A DNA stretch of 64,000 nt, taken from the NCBI RefSeq assembly GCF_001984155.1, contig NZ_MTQO01000053.1, positions 310,001 through 374,000 on the forward strand, in the 5' to 3' direction. The notes under the pieces are model-generated. The model saw only the letters and a list, made by a program, of their open reading frames with translations. It was not told the DNA's origin and did no database searches. Of the stretch, positions 43,871 through 53,100 are shown piece by piece (position 1 is the first letter of the stretch; each line of letters opens with the position of its first letter). The position numbers and the translations under genes were made by a program. Origin of the DNA: Actinosynnema sp. ALI-1.44. GTDB lineage: Bacteria; Actinomycetota; Actinomycetes; Mycobacteriales; Pseudonocardiaceae.

Positions 43871-44464
43871 CTAGAACACCGTCTCCCACCGGGCGAGATT
43901 GGACCGCAGATCGCCCATTCCCTTCACGGCGAGCGGCGTCGGCGACTGCGCGGTGGTCAGGTGCACGGGGTGGATGTCCAGCCAGCCGTCGTGCCGGTGG
44001 GTGAACACCAGCGTCGTCGGCACGGCCGGTCCGGTGACGCGGCGCTCGGAAGGCATGTACTCCCAATAGCCGCTGTCGCCGTCGCTGTACCACGGCACGA
44101 AAACCCACCCGGGACGGGCGTCGAGCAATTTGCCGACCCGGTCCTCCAGAAGGAAACCTTCCGCCCGCGAGCTCAGTTCGCCTGCTGCCAACGCCTTCAG
44201 CCACCACGGCGCGGCGAGCTGCCTGTCGACCTTGGACGCCGACGTGTACAAGGCGAGCACCTGGTCCTCGGGTGCGCGGTGGATCCACGCGCGGCGCGTC
44301 TCGGCCGGTCTGGTCGCTCCCGCGATCGACGCCAACGCGGTGTGCGGCTCGATGGCCTGCGACCATTCGAGCTCGATCATCGGCTCGACTCGTAGTTCAC
44401 GGCGTGCCCTTGGCACGACCGGCTCCTGTGGTTCGGTAGGAGCGCTTACATCAGTGACCGTCAA
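43871..44464 (-). CDS. Unknown protein upstream of trmB
   Basis: 197 residues if started at the TTG at 44464, which follows GGAGG by 6 bases; a longer frame to 44551 lacks a ribosome-binding site. No transmembrane helix or signal peptide. Contains two domain-like segments: MIELEWSQAIEPHTALASI ... AWIHRAPEDQVLALYTSA and a C-terminal region WVFVPWYSDGDSGYWEYMPS ... VFTHRHDGWLDIHPVHLTT. No family recognised. Predicted first gene of the operon with trmB and the NOS-like gene. Confidence 0.65.
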   Translation of the reverse strand: MTVTDVSAPTEPQEPVVPRARRELRVEPMIELEWSQAIEPHTALASIAGATRPAETRRAWIHRAPEDQVLALYTSASKVDRQLAAPWWLKALAAGELSSRAEGFLLEDRVGKLLDARPGWVFVPWYSDGDSGYWEYMPSERRVTGPAVPTTLVFTHRHDGWLDIHPVHLTTAQSPTPLAVKGMGDLRSNLARWETVF

Positions 44465-44657
44465 CGTCCACCTCCGATGGTTCGTGACGGGGTCAACATC
44501 GATCTGAGCGCTAGTCGAACACCGTTGTCCGCGAACTGTGCAAGGACTCACAGCCTCTTTACGTGGTCTTAACCAGACCGCATGCGCTAGATCGCTTCGT
44601 TACATCCTTGCAAGCGCGTGCGGTGATCGCAACCGTCCGTGACCAGACCAACAGAGG

Positions 44658-44691
44658 AACCCGGGCCACCCCCCGACAGGTGACCCGGGCT
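44658..44691 (-). terminator. Candidate terminator after ABC permease gene
   Basis: Imperfect stem AACCCGGGCCACC / GGTGACCCGGGCT (one mismatch) about 60 bases beyond the permease stop. Confidence 0.5.
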
Positions 44692-44750
44692 CTCATTCCC
44701 CCGTTGGCCCCGGCAGATCCCCCGATTGACCTGCCAGGTGGTTCTTTCGT

Positions 44751-45509
44751 TCAGGCGTCGCGCCTCTTGGCGACCACGATGGCGATCACCAGCATGACGA
44801 CGGAGAAGCCCGCGAAGTAGGCGAGCGCGGCCCACGGCGGGAGGGTGCTGGTCGACGAACCGGGACCCTGGAAGTCGACCGCTCTTTCCGGGTTGCCGGT
44901 CAGGAACCGGTAGGCGACGTTGAACGGCAACCACTTGTGGATGTCGGCGCCGACGCTCGGGATGAGCTGGACCAGGTTCTCGGCGACCAGCGAGTACGCC
45001 AGCAGGATCGAGACGGCACCAGCGGTCTGCCTGATCAGGATGCCGACGGACACCGCGACCACCGCGGCGAAGAGCGTCACCAGGCCGGTGCCCGCGATCT
45101 GGCGCCAGTCGGCCTCGCTGTTGAGCGCCATGTCGGCGTTCGGCTGGATCAGCGAAGCGATGCCCAGCGACCCGAAGGCCGCGACCAGACCGAGCACGCC
45201 CGCGGTGAACGCGACCACGATCGTCTTGGCCAGCAGGGCGGACGTCCGGCTCGGCACGGCCTGGAACGTCGTCTTGATGGTGTTGAAGCGGTACTCGGTG
45301 GTCACCGACAGCGTGGCGAGCACGAGGATCACGGCGAGCGCGAAGCTGAACCCGAACTGGGAGACCGGGACCGACACCTGACCAGGGTTGCTGGCCGACG
45401 CGCTGACCAGTCCGGCGAAACCGACCATCAGCCCGAGTGCCAGTGCCATGCACCACCACGGCGAGCGCGTGGAGAAGAGCTTGATTCGTTCGACAGCGAG
45501 CAGGGTCAT
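44751..45509 (-). CDS. ABC-2 type transporter permease
   Basis: 252 residues with six predicted transmembrane helices; opens MTLLAVERIKLFSTRSPWWCMALAL and includes SVTTEYRFNTIKTTFQAVPSR, a typical ABC-2 permease loop. Forms an exporter with the upstream ATPase (4-base ATGA overlap). Likely drug or lipid efflux; the neighbouring NarL two-component system may control it, as is common in actinobacteria. Confidence 0.87.
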   Translation of the reverse strand: MTLLAVERIKLFSTRSPWWCMALALGLMVGFAGLVSASASNPGQVSVPVSQFGFSFALAVILVLATLSVTTEYRFNTIKTTFQAVPSRTSALLAKTIVVAFTAGVLGLVAAFGSLGIASLIQPNADMALNSEADWRQIAGTGLVTLFAAVVAVSVGILIRQTAGAVSILLAYSLVAENLVQLIPSVGADIHKWLPFNVAYRFLTGNPERAVDFQGPGSSTSTLPPWAALAYFAGFSVVMLVIAIVVAKRRDA

Positions 45510-46444
45510 CGGTTCACATCCACCATCTGGTCAACGGATTCGGCAAGTTCGGTGCGGTACTCGACGGAGTCGCCGGTCAGCTGCATGAACGCCTCTTCCA
45601 GCGATCCGCGCTGCGGGCTGAGCTCGTGCAGCACGACCTGGTTGGCCGCGGCGATCTCCCCGATCTGCGCGGCGTCCACACCGGACACGATCAACGCGTC
45701 GGCGTCGTCGCGCATGGCCGCGTTGGTTCCGGCGAGCGCGTCACGCAGCTTGCTCACCTGCGGGCTGCGCACCTTGACGGTGTTCTCCGTCGCGGCGTGG
45801 ATGAAGTCCTCAGTGGAGCGCTGCGCGATCAGCCGTCCGCGCCCGATCACCACGAGTTCCTGCGCGGTCAGCGACATCTCCGACAGCAGGTGGCTGGAGA
45901 CCAGCACGGTCCTGCCCTCGTCGGCCAGCCGGTGCATGAACTTGCGGATCCAGAGGATGCCCTCCGGGTCGAGGCCGTTGACCGGCTCGTCGAACAGCAG
46001 GATGCCCGGGTCGCCGAGCAGCGCGCCCGCGATGCCGAGCCGCTGTGACATGCCGAGCGAGAAACCACCCGCGCGCTTCTTGGCCACGGCGGTCAGGCCC
46101 ACGAGGTCGAGCACCTCGTCCACCCGGCGGGTGGGGATCTTGTTGGACACGGCCATCCAGCGCAAGTGCGCGTAAGCCGACCTGTTCGGGTGCACCCACT
46201 TGGCGTCCAGCAGTGCGCCGATCTGGCGCAGCGGGTGGTGCAACTCGCGGTAGTGCTTGCCGTCGATCAGCGCGACACCCGCTGTCGGGTTGTCCAGGCC
46301 GAGCATCATCCGCATGGTGGTGGACTTGCCCGCACCGTTCGGTCCGAGGAAGCCGGTGACCCGGCCGGGCTGAACCGTGAACGACAGATCGTTGACCGCG
46401 AGGGTCTTCCCATACCGCTTGGTGAGGCCCCGTGCCTCGATCAT
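45506..46444 (-). CDS. ABC transporter ATP-binding protein
   Basis: 312 residues. Walker A GPNGAGKST (35-43), Q-loop region, signature GFSLGMSQRLGIAGALLG, Walker B LLFDEPVNGLDPEG, and H-loop VSSHLLSEM. The C-terminal 90 residues are the usual DUF4162-like extension (VLHELSPQRGSLEEAFMQLTG). ATG follows AAGGAG. Operon with the permease downstream. Confidence 0.93.
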   Translation of the reverse strand: MIEARGLTKRYGKTLAVNDLSFTVQPGRVTGFLGPNGAGKSTTMRMMLGLDNPTAGVALIDGKHYRELHHPLRQIGALLDAKWVHPNRSAYAHLRWMAVSNKIPTRRVDEVLDLVGLTAVAKKRAGGFSLGMSQRLGIAGALLGDPGILLFDEPVNGLDPEGILWIRKFMHRLADEGRTVLVSSHLLSEMSLTAQELVVIGRGRLIAQRSTEDFIHAATENTVKVRSPQVSKLRDALAGTNAAMRDDADALIVSGVDAAQIGEIAAANQVVLHELSPQRGSLEEAFMQLTGDSVEYRTELAESVDQMVDVNR

Positions 46445-46677
46445 GGTCGCTCCTTCTTCGGTGGTTCCCGCCTCGACGGGTCAAATAGTGTCGCGCCCGG
46501 GTGTCCGACCGCGTCCTCCCAGAGTCCGGAGTCGCCTCCTCCGGTGGTCGGAACTCGGGGTCGACCCGTAGTCGTAGCGTGGCGGACAATCTGTCCACCC
46601 GCGATCCGGGACATCCCCCACTTGTCCCGGGGGTGCCAGGTCAGGGTCGGCACGACACCCGTTCCCCCAGGGGGTTC

Positions 46678-47334
46678 TCAGGCCTCACCTGGGCGGACGA
46701 GGCCGGTCTCATACGCCAGCACGACAGCCTGCACGCGGTCGCGTAGCTCCAACTTGGCGAGCACGCGGCCGACGTGCGTCTTCACCGTCGCCTCCGACAG
46801 GAACAACTTCCGGGCGATCTCGGTGTTCGACAACCCCTGCGCCATCAGCACGAGCACCTCGCGCTCACGGTCGGTCAACGCGTCCAGCACCGAGGCGTCC
46901 CGCAGTTGCCCACCCGAGGCGCCGAGGAAACGGTCGAGCAGGCGCCGGGTGACGCTGGGCGAGACCACGGCGTCGCCGCTCGCGACCGACCGCAGCGCCG
47001 CGACCAGGTGATCCGGTGGTGTGTCCTTGAGCATGAAACCACTGGCGCCGTTGCGCAGCGCGGCGAGCGCGTACTCGTCCAGGTCGAAGGTCGTCATCAC
47101 GAGGACCTTCGCCGTGCCGGCCTCGGTGATCAGTTTGGTCGCCTCGACACCGTCGAGGACGGGCATGCGCACGTCCATCAGCACCACGTCCGGCCGCAGC
47201 CGCGCCGCCAGTTTCACGGCCGCGTCGCCGTCCCCCGCCTCGCCGACGATCTCCATGTCCGGCTGTGCGCCGAGCACCATCCTGAAGCCGACGCGCATCA
47301 GCTCCTGGTCGTCGACCAACACCACTTTGATCAT
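46678..47334 (-). CDS. NarL/LuxR family response regulator
   Basis: 218 residues. Receiver domain with Asp54 in VVLMDVRMPVLDG and Lys in GFMLKDTPPD, then a LuxR HTH (LTDREREVLVLMAQGLSNTEIARKLF). Translated from ATG 47334, five bases after the kinase stop. Partner of the sensor kinase; probable regulator of the adjacent ABC-2 exporter. Confidence 0.95.
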   Translation of the reverse strand: MIKVVLVDDQELMRVGFRMVLGAQPDMEIVGEAGDGDAAVKLAARLRPDVVLMDVRMPVLDGVEATKLITEAGTAKVLVMTTFDLDEYALAALRNGASGFMLKDTPPDHLVAALRSVASGDAVVSPSVTRRLLDRFLGASGGQLRDASVLDALTDREREVLVLMAQGLSNTEIARKLFLSEATVKTHVGRVLAKLELRDRVQAVVLAYETGLVRPGEA

Positions 47335-47339
47335 GTTCT

Positions 47340-48530
47340 CTAGGTTCCCTGGATTGGTAGTACCGCGTGGACGTGCCACCCGCCGCCCGGCCTCGGCCCG
47401 GCCTGGAGGCTGCCGCCGAAGACGTTCGCCCGCTCGCGCATCCCGATCAGGCCGTTGCCACCGGAGATCGACACCAGCTCGTGCGGCGTGCCGAAACCAT
47501 CGTCGGTGATGTCCAGTTCGACGTTGTCACCGACCCGTGCGACACGCACGACCGCGGACGCCCCCGCGCCCGCGTGCTTCAACGTGTTCGTCAGTGCTTC
47601 CTGCACGATGCGGTAGATGCCCAGACCGATGCCCGCGGGCAGCCCGTCCAGCTCGCCCTTGAGCTTCAGCCGCACAGGCAAGCCGACGAGGCGGACGCGT
47701 TCGGCGAGGTCGTTGAGCGAGTTCGTGCCCGGCTGCGGGGTGCGTTCGTCGCCGCCGCCTTCCTCGGCGCGCAGCACGCCGAGCAACCGGCGCAGTTCGG
47801 TGAGGGCTTCACGGCCGGTCGACGAGATCGTCTTGATCGCACGCTCGGCCAGCTCGGGATTGGTGTGCACGGCGTACGTCGCGCCGTCGGCCTGCACGAC
47901 CATGACGCTGACCGCGTGCGCCACGACGTCGTGCAGTTCACGGGCGATGCGGGCGCGTTCCTCGGCGACGGCGATCTTGGCCTGGTGGTCGCGTTCTGTC
48001 TCCAGCAGACGCAGGCGCTGCTCCACCTCGGCCTGGTAGGCGCGGCGGGCGCCGACGAACTCGCCGAGCGTCCAGCAGAACGCCAGCAGGACGAAGATCG
48101 AGACCCCGGCGATCCACCACTGGTCGTTGATCCGCGGTTTGACCAGCCAGACGGCCCACAACACGGTCCCGATCGTGATCCAGACCGCGTAGATCGACGC
48201 CTGTCGGCGGCCGACGTAGACGACCATCGTGTACAGCGCGATCCCGACCGCGATGTTCGCGGGCCGGAGCACGGTCGGCTCGTCGGCCAGTGCATCGGTG
48301 ATCAGCTGCACGTACCCGGTGAGCAGGATCAGGTAGCACGCCACCATCGGACGGCGCCTGCGCAGCACGAGCGGGCCGATCATGCCGACATCGACCAGCA
48401 GGTACAGCCACAGCGGCTGCGGTGGGCGGTCGCTGACGAAGATCAACGACTCGAACAGCGCCAGGAAGAAGGCCAACAGGGAGTCGCCGAACGTCGGATG
48501 CTTCCGCATCCACAGGCTCAGCCGTCGCAC
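47340..48530 (-). CDS. Sensor histidine kinase, HisKA_3 type
   Basis: 396 residues. Four or five transmembrane helices (residues 15-155), a coiled-coil linker (QAEVEQRLRLLETERDHQ), phospho-acceptor His200 in ARELHDVVAHAVSV, and the HATPase module (VQEALTNTLKHAGAG, LDITDDGFGTPHEL, GNGLIGMRERANVFGG). GTG start. Together with the response regulator it forms a two-component system of the DesK/LiaS type, often sensing envelope or antibiotic stress. Confidence 0.92.
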   Translation of the reverse strand: MRRLSLWMRKHPTFGDSLLAFFLALFESLIFVSDRPPQPLWLYLLVDVGMIGPLVLRRRRPMVACYLILLTGYVQLITDALADEPTVLRPANIAVGIALYTMVVYVGRRQASIYAVWITIGTVLWAVWLVKPRINDQWWIAGVSIFVLLAFCWTLGEFVGARRAYQAEVEQRLRLLETERDHQAKIAVAEERARIARELHDVVAHAVSVMVVQADGATYAVHTNPELAERAIKTISSTGREALTELRRLLGVLRAEEGGGDERTPQPGTNSLNDLAERVRLVGLPVRLKLKGELDGLPAGIGLGIYRIVQEALTNTLKHAGAGASAVVRVARVGDNVELDITDDGFGTPHELVSISGGNGLIGMRERANVFGGSLQAGPRPGGGWHVHAVLPIQGT

Positions 48531-48606
48531 ACGAGCAGCCTAAGCCGACTCAGCCCCCGGCGCGTCGAGCCGGAGGCTGAGTCGGGTCGGACCAGAGGTT
48601 GACGTT

Positions 48607-49074
48607 CTACGGTGCGAGGTACGGCGGCGGGGGGTTGGTCGGCGACTTCGGGGTGATCGTGGACGTCGGCGTCGTGTCGACGCTGGGCTCCGGCGGCTGC
48701 TCAGCGCGCAGCGGCGAGTGCGGGTGCGTCATCTCCTCGGCCAGTTGTTCCTGGATCTGGTGCTCCTTGATCCGGGCGAGGATCGCGATGGTCACCCCGT
48801 GCGCCGCGGCCAGCAGCAGCAGGACGATGCCGAGCCGGATGATCACACCTTCGGCCTGGTTCTCCCCGACATCGACGGTCGAGACAAGCATCAGCAGACC
48901 GAGCACCACGAGGTGGAACAGCACGGTGACCAAGCGCGCCATGGACGTGCCCGCACCGGAATCGCCATAGGAACGCTCGAGGTACTTCCGTCCGCTCCGA
49001 TAGATGATCTGCCCGTCGATGGCCACGAGGATGACACCTATCACGATGAAGGCGATGTAGCTGTTCGTGTCCAT
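48607..49074 (-). CDS. Membrane protein, unknown
   Basis: 155 residues with three hydrophobic helices (IAFIVIGVILVAIDGQIIY; VLFHLVVLGLLMLVST; LGIVLLLLAAAHGVTIAIL) and a proline/threonine-rich cytosolic or external tail. Divergent from the dynamin operon. No family recognised. Confidence 0.75.
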   Translation of the reverse strand: MDTNSYIAFIVIGVILVAIDGQIIYRSGRKYLERSYGDSGAGTSMARLVTVLFHLVVLGLLMLVSTVDVGENQAEGVIIRLGIVLLLLAAAHGVTIAILARIKEHQIQEQLAEEMTHPHSPLRAEQPPEPSVDTTPTSTITPKSPTNPPPPYLAP

Positions 49075-49142
49075 GGCAGGTGGATACCCCTTAATGCCGG
49101 GTTTGCAACCGTGCGTCGCCTGGACGTGGCACGATTTCTCGC

Positions 49143-50711
49143 GTGACTACGGCGACCGATCAACAACAGCACCTGGCAGGCCCCCTGTCGGCCGCGGTCG
49201 CGCAGCTGTGTGTCCGGCTGCAGTCGCAGGTCACTGCCCGTACGGCCGCCGGGTTCCGCGAGGTCCTGCGCAGGCTGTCCGCGCCGCTGCAGGTCGCCGT
49301 CGCCGGTCGGATCAAGTCGGGCAAGTCGACGCTCGTCAACGCGCTGATCGGTCGCCGGGTCGCGCCGACCGACGTCGGCGAGTGCACCCGACTGGTGACC
49401 AGGTTCCAGTACGGCACGGTCGACCGGGTCGAAGTGATCTTCAACGACGGCCGCAAGCAGGTGTTGCCGTTCGACGCGAGCGGCATGATCCCCAACACCC
49501 TCGACCTGGACTTCGACCAGGTGTCGCACATCGAGGCGTACCTGACCAACGCCGTGCTGCGCGACCTGACGGTCATCGACACGCCGGGTCTCGGCTCGCT
49601 GGACGCCGCGTCGGTGGCCCGGACCGAGCAGCTGCTCGGCGCGGCCAAGCCTGCCGACGCCACACCGGACGACGAGGAATCCAGCGACGACCTGGACGAC
49701 ACGTCCCGCAACGCGGTAGCGGGCGCCGAAGCCGTGCTCTACGTCGTCACCCAGGGTGTACGAGCCGACGACCAGCAAGCGCTTGCGGCGTTCACCGCGG
49801 CGACCGCCAGCCGTGAAGCCGGACCGGTGAACGCGATCGCGGTGCTGAACAAGGCGGACACGATCGCGCCGGAGTCCGTGACCGGCTCGGACGGCGACGT
49901 CTGGAAGGCAGCGTCGCTGCTGGCCGAGAAGCAGGCGCTCACCCTCAAGCCGAGGGTCGCCGACGTGCTGCCGGTGATCGGGCTGCTCGCCGAGACGGCC
50001 GAGTCCGGCGGGTTCACCCAGGCCGACGCGGACGCGCTCAAGCAGCTCGCCCAGCTCGACGAGGTCACCTGGGAGATGCTGCTGGTCTCGGCGGACATGT
50101 TCACGTCGTGGGACTGCGACGTGCCCAGCGGCACGCGCCTGCGCCTGCTGGAGAAGCTCGACCTGTTCGGCATCAGCCAGGCTGTCGAAGCAGTGCGGCA
50201 GGAACCCGAGCTGACGGCGGGTGCGTTGCGGCGCAAGCTGCTTGACGCGTCAGGTCTGGCTGGCGTGCGCGCCCGGCTGGACGCGGTGTTCCGCGCCCGC
50301 GCCGACGGGATCAAAGCCGCCGCCGCGCTGGCTTCCGTGACCGCGCTCGCGCAGGCGTCCGGTGATCTGGGCGAACGGCAGCGCGTGCACGACGCGATCG
50401 AGGTGCTGCTGGCCAAGCCGGAAGCACACGCGTTGCGCCTGCTCGAAGCCCTCACGCTGGTCACGTCGGGCGCGGTGTCGATGCCGGACGACCTGGCCGA
50501 GGAGGTGCTGCGGGTCGGTGGCAGCGCGGACGTCGGCGAGCAGCTCGGCATGAAAGGCCGTCCGCAGCAGGAGTTGGTCGCGTACGCGCTGGAGCGCGCC
50601 GGGTGGTGGCGGTCGTTCGCGTCGTTCGGGGCGACGCCGGCGCAGAGCCGGGTGGCGCACGTGGTGCACCGGGCGTATTTCCTCATCTGGCAGCAGCTTC
50701 GGGGCAACTAA
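49143..50711 (+). CDS. Dynamin-like GTPase (IniA/DynB type)
   Basis: 522 residues, GTG start. GTPase motifs: GRIKSGKST (55-63), G3 DTPG (146-149), G4 NKAD (236-239). The rest is helical with no clear membrane helix. Such bacterial dynamins act in membrane remodelling; in Streptomyces DynA/DynB stabilise sporulation septa, and mycobacterial IniA/IniC respond to cell-wall drugs. First gene of a three-gene operon. Confidence 0.88.
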   Translation: MTTATDQQQHLAGPLSAAVAQLCVRLQSQVTARTAAGFREVLRRLSAPLQVAVAGRIKSGKSTLVNALIGRRVAPTDVGECTRLVTRFQYGTVDRVEVIFNDGRKQVLPFDASGMIPNTLDLDFDQVSHIEAYLTNAVLRDLTVIDTPGLGSLDAASVARTEQLLGAAKPADATPDDEESSDDLDDTSRNAVAGAEAVLYVVTQGVRADDQQALAAFTAATASREAGPVNAIAVLNKADTIAPESVTGSDGDVWKAASLLAEKQALTLKPRVADVLPVIGLLAETAESGGFTQADADALKQLAQLDEVTWEMLLVSADMFTSWDCDVPSGTRLRLLEKLDLFGISQAVEAVRQEPELTAGALRRKLLDASGLAGVRARLDAVFRARADGIKAAAALASVTALAQASGDLGERQRVHDAIEVLLAKPEAHALRLLEALTLVTSGAVSMPDDLAEEVLRVGGSADVGEQLGMKGRPQQELVAYALERAGWWRSFASFGATPAQSRVAHVVHRAYFLIWQQLRGN

Positions 50712-50753
50712 AGGTAACTTCGGCGCGACAGTCGTTCTCATCTCGCAGACAGG

Positions 50754-51191
50754 GTGATCTCGTTGGCTTCCCTATTCCGCCGCACCAAGGCCGACGACGA
50801 CACCGACACGACCACCGAAGTGAGCGCGGACATGATCGCGGGCATCGACAACCCGGACCAGACCGACCAGCCCGACCAGGCCGAGACGCTCAAGAAGGCG
50901 CTCACCGAGCGGGACACGCTGGTGCAGCTCTGCCTGTACGCCCTCGACCGCGCCCGCAGCCCCGGCGTGGTCGAGCGGCTCGAGGAGGGCCTTTCCGGCA
51001 TCGGGGTGTCGGCGATCCGGCCGGACGGTGACGTGTTCGACCCGGCGCAGCACGAGGCGGGCGGCACCGTACCGACCCAGGACGTCACGATGGACGGCGT
51101 GGTCGCGGAGACGGAAGTGGTGGGGTTCGCCGACCGCGGGCGTCTGCTGCGCGCGCCGATCGTGACCGTGTACAAGGTGAAGCAGCCGTGA
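50754..51191 (+). CDS. GrpE-like nucleotide-exchange domain protein
   Basis: 145 residues. After an acidic N-terminus, KKALTERDTLVQLCLYALDR forms a helix, and the C-terminal segment FDPAQHEAGGTVPTQDV ... VVGFADRGRLLRAPIVTVYK matches the GrpE beta domain (DPxxHEAV ... GY ... GRVLRPAxV). Shorter than canonical GrpE. Sandwiched between two dynamins; its stop overlaps the next GTG by four bases. Likely a nucleotide-exchange partner of an Hsp70-like protein not encoded here, or adapted to the dynamins. Confidence 0.75.
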   Translation: MISLASLFRRTKADDDTDTTTEVSADMIAGIDNPDQTDQPDQAETLKKALTERDTLVQLCLYALDRARSPGVVERLEEGLSGIGVSAIRPDGDVFDPAQHEAGGTVPTQDVTMDGVVAETEVVGFADRGRLLRAPIVTVYKVKQP

Positions 51192-53062
51192 CAGCACCAG
51201 CCCAGCCCAGCCTGCCCAAGCAGGTCGCCGCACACCGCGAGCAGATGCTGACCCTGCTGCGTGAGGTCGCACCGGACTCCGCGGCGTGGGTGGAGCAGCT
51301 GCGGGCCAGCCGCAGGCGGCAGCCGACCGTTGTCGTCGTCGGCGAGACCAACCGCGGCAAGAGCTCGCTGGTCAACGCCCTGCTCGGGCAGCCGGGACTG
51401 TCGCCTGTGGACGCCGACGTGGCGACGGCGACGTACCTGGTGTTCGGGCACGCCGAGCAGTGGGAGGCGCGGGCGTGCTACCCGGGCCACCTCGCCCCGA
51501 TCCAGGTCGACATCGGCAGCCTGATCAACTGGGTCTCGGCCTCGCACGAGCTGCCGGAAGGACACCTGCCGCCGAGGTACGTCGAGGTGGATGGCCCGGT
51601 CGAGCTGCTCGACAAGATCTCCATCGTGGACACCCCCGGTGTCGGCGGGCTCGACTCGGTGCACGGCGAACTCGCGCTCGAGGCCGCGGCCAGCGCGACG
51701 GCCCTGCTGTTCGTGGTCGACGCGTCGGCGCCGTTCACCGCCGGCGAGCTGAACTTCCTGCGCAACGTCGGCGACCGCGTCGAGACGGTGCTGTTCGCGT
51801 TGTCCAAAGTGGATCAGTTCCGCGGCTGGCGGCAGGTGCTCGAAGCCAACCAGGAGCTGCTGCGCGAGCACGCGCCCCGGTTCGCCGACACGGCGTTTCA
51901 CCCCGTCTCGGCCCGGATGGCCGAGATGGCGGGCAAAGCACCCAACCAGCAGGCCGCCGACATGCTCAAGGAGAAGTCGGGACTGACCGCCCTCGCGGAC
52001 GCCTTGCAGGAGCTGGTGATCGGCAAGGCCGCGATGCTGGCGGAAGCCAACACGATGCGGGCGCTGACCACCTCGCTGGACGAGGTCAAGGTCAAACTGG
52101 CCGGCGAATCGCGTGCGTTGACCACCGGCGCCGACGAGGTCAAGGCGCTGAAGGCACGCAAGGAGGAGCTCGCCGTCCAGCGCAAGTCGGCCACGCGCGG
52201 CTGGCAGGTGAAGATGCGCGGTGAGATCCAGCGGGCCCGCATGGAGAACACCCACGAGGTCAGCCGCGAGATGCGCGACATGCAGGCCTGGTTCCGCCAG
52301 CAGATCGACGTGGCCGACAAGGACGCGTTGGCGTCGCTGTCCGCCCAGGTCGACGCGGCGCTGCAACTGGTGTCCCGCCGGGTCAGCGCGTCGGTCGGCA
52401 GCAGGCTGAACAAGATCGGCGAGAACGTGCTGACCGGACTGTTCTCCCCGGACGAGCTGGCTATCCTGCAAGCGCAGTACGCACGAGCGGGTCAGCCCCC
52501 GGTCGTGCTGCGCTCACCGGAGAAGCGACCGGGCACCTCGGAAGACAAGCTCATGGTGATGATGGGCATCTCCGGCGGCGTCGGCCTCGGGAAACTCGCC
52601 ACCCTGCCGCTGGGGCTGTTCGGCGCGGCGGCGGCCGGAACACTCGGCGTGATCGTCGCCCCGGTGACGATCATCCTCGGCCTCGGCGCGGGCTGGTGGA
52701 TCTCGAAAACCCGGCGCCACGCCCAGGACAAGCAGCACATGAAGACCTGGCTGACCGACGCGATCGCCGACGCCAGGTCCACACTGGACCAGATGGTGGC
52801 CGACCAGCTGATCCAGGCCGAGCAGGAGCTGTCACTGGCACTGGACGACGCCCTCGGCCGCCGCATCACCAGCATCGAGACAGAACTGCGCGAAGTCGAC
52901 AAAGCCATGCGCCTCGACGCGACCGAGCGCTCCAAACGCCTGCAAGTCGTGAACAAGCAGACGGCCCAGGTCGAATCCGGCATCGAAACCGCCAAAGCCC
53001 TCCTGGCCCGCATCCGCACGACGAAGGTCAAGGTAGCCACCCCCGCCGCCAGCCCAGCCTGA
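51188..53062 (+). CDS. Dynamin-like GTPase with transmembrane segment (IniC/DynA type)
   Basis: 624 residues. G1 GETNRGKSS (52-60), G3 DTPG (148-151), G4 SKVD (206-209). A long helical region follows (ALTTGADEVKALKARKEELA), then a hydrophobic hairpin near residues 465-500 (GLFGAAAAGTLGVIVAPVTI ... GLGAGWWI) that should insert in the membrane, and a C-terminal coiled coil. Partner of the first dynamin in a heteromeric remodelling complex; this is inference from the Streptomyces pair. Confidence 0.9.
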   Translation: MTAPAQPSLPKQVAAHREQMLTLLREVAPDSAAWVEQLRASRRRQPTVVVVGETNRGKSSLVNALLGQPGLSPVDADVATATYLVFGHAEQWEARACYPGHLAPIQVDIGSLINWVSASHELPEGHLPPRYVEVDGPVELLDKISIVDTPGVGGLDSVHGELALEAAASATALLFVVDASAPFTAGELNFLRNVGDRVETVLFALSKVDQFRGWRQVLEANQELLREHAPRFADTAFHPVSARMAEMAGKAPNQQAADMLKEKSGLTALADALQELVIGKAAMLAEANTMRALTTSLDEVKVKLAGESRALTTGADEVKALKARKEELAVQRKSATRGWQVKMRGEIQRARMENTHEVSREMRDMQAWFRQQIDVADKDALASLSAQVDAALQLVSRRVSASVGSRLNKIGENVLTGLFSPDELAILQAQYARAGQPPVVLRSPEKRPGTSEDKLMVMMGISGGVGLGKLATLPLGLFGAAAAGTLGVIVAPVTIILGLGAGWWISKTRRHAQDKQHMKTWLTDAIADARSTLDQMVADQLIQAEQELSLALDDALGRRITSIETELREVDKAMRLDATERSKRLQVVNKQTAQVESGIETAKALLARIRTTKVKVATPAASPA

Positions 53063-53100
53063 CCCGAAACCGGAGGCTGGACACTGCCCGAGCACGGGCA

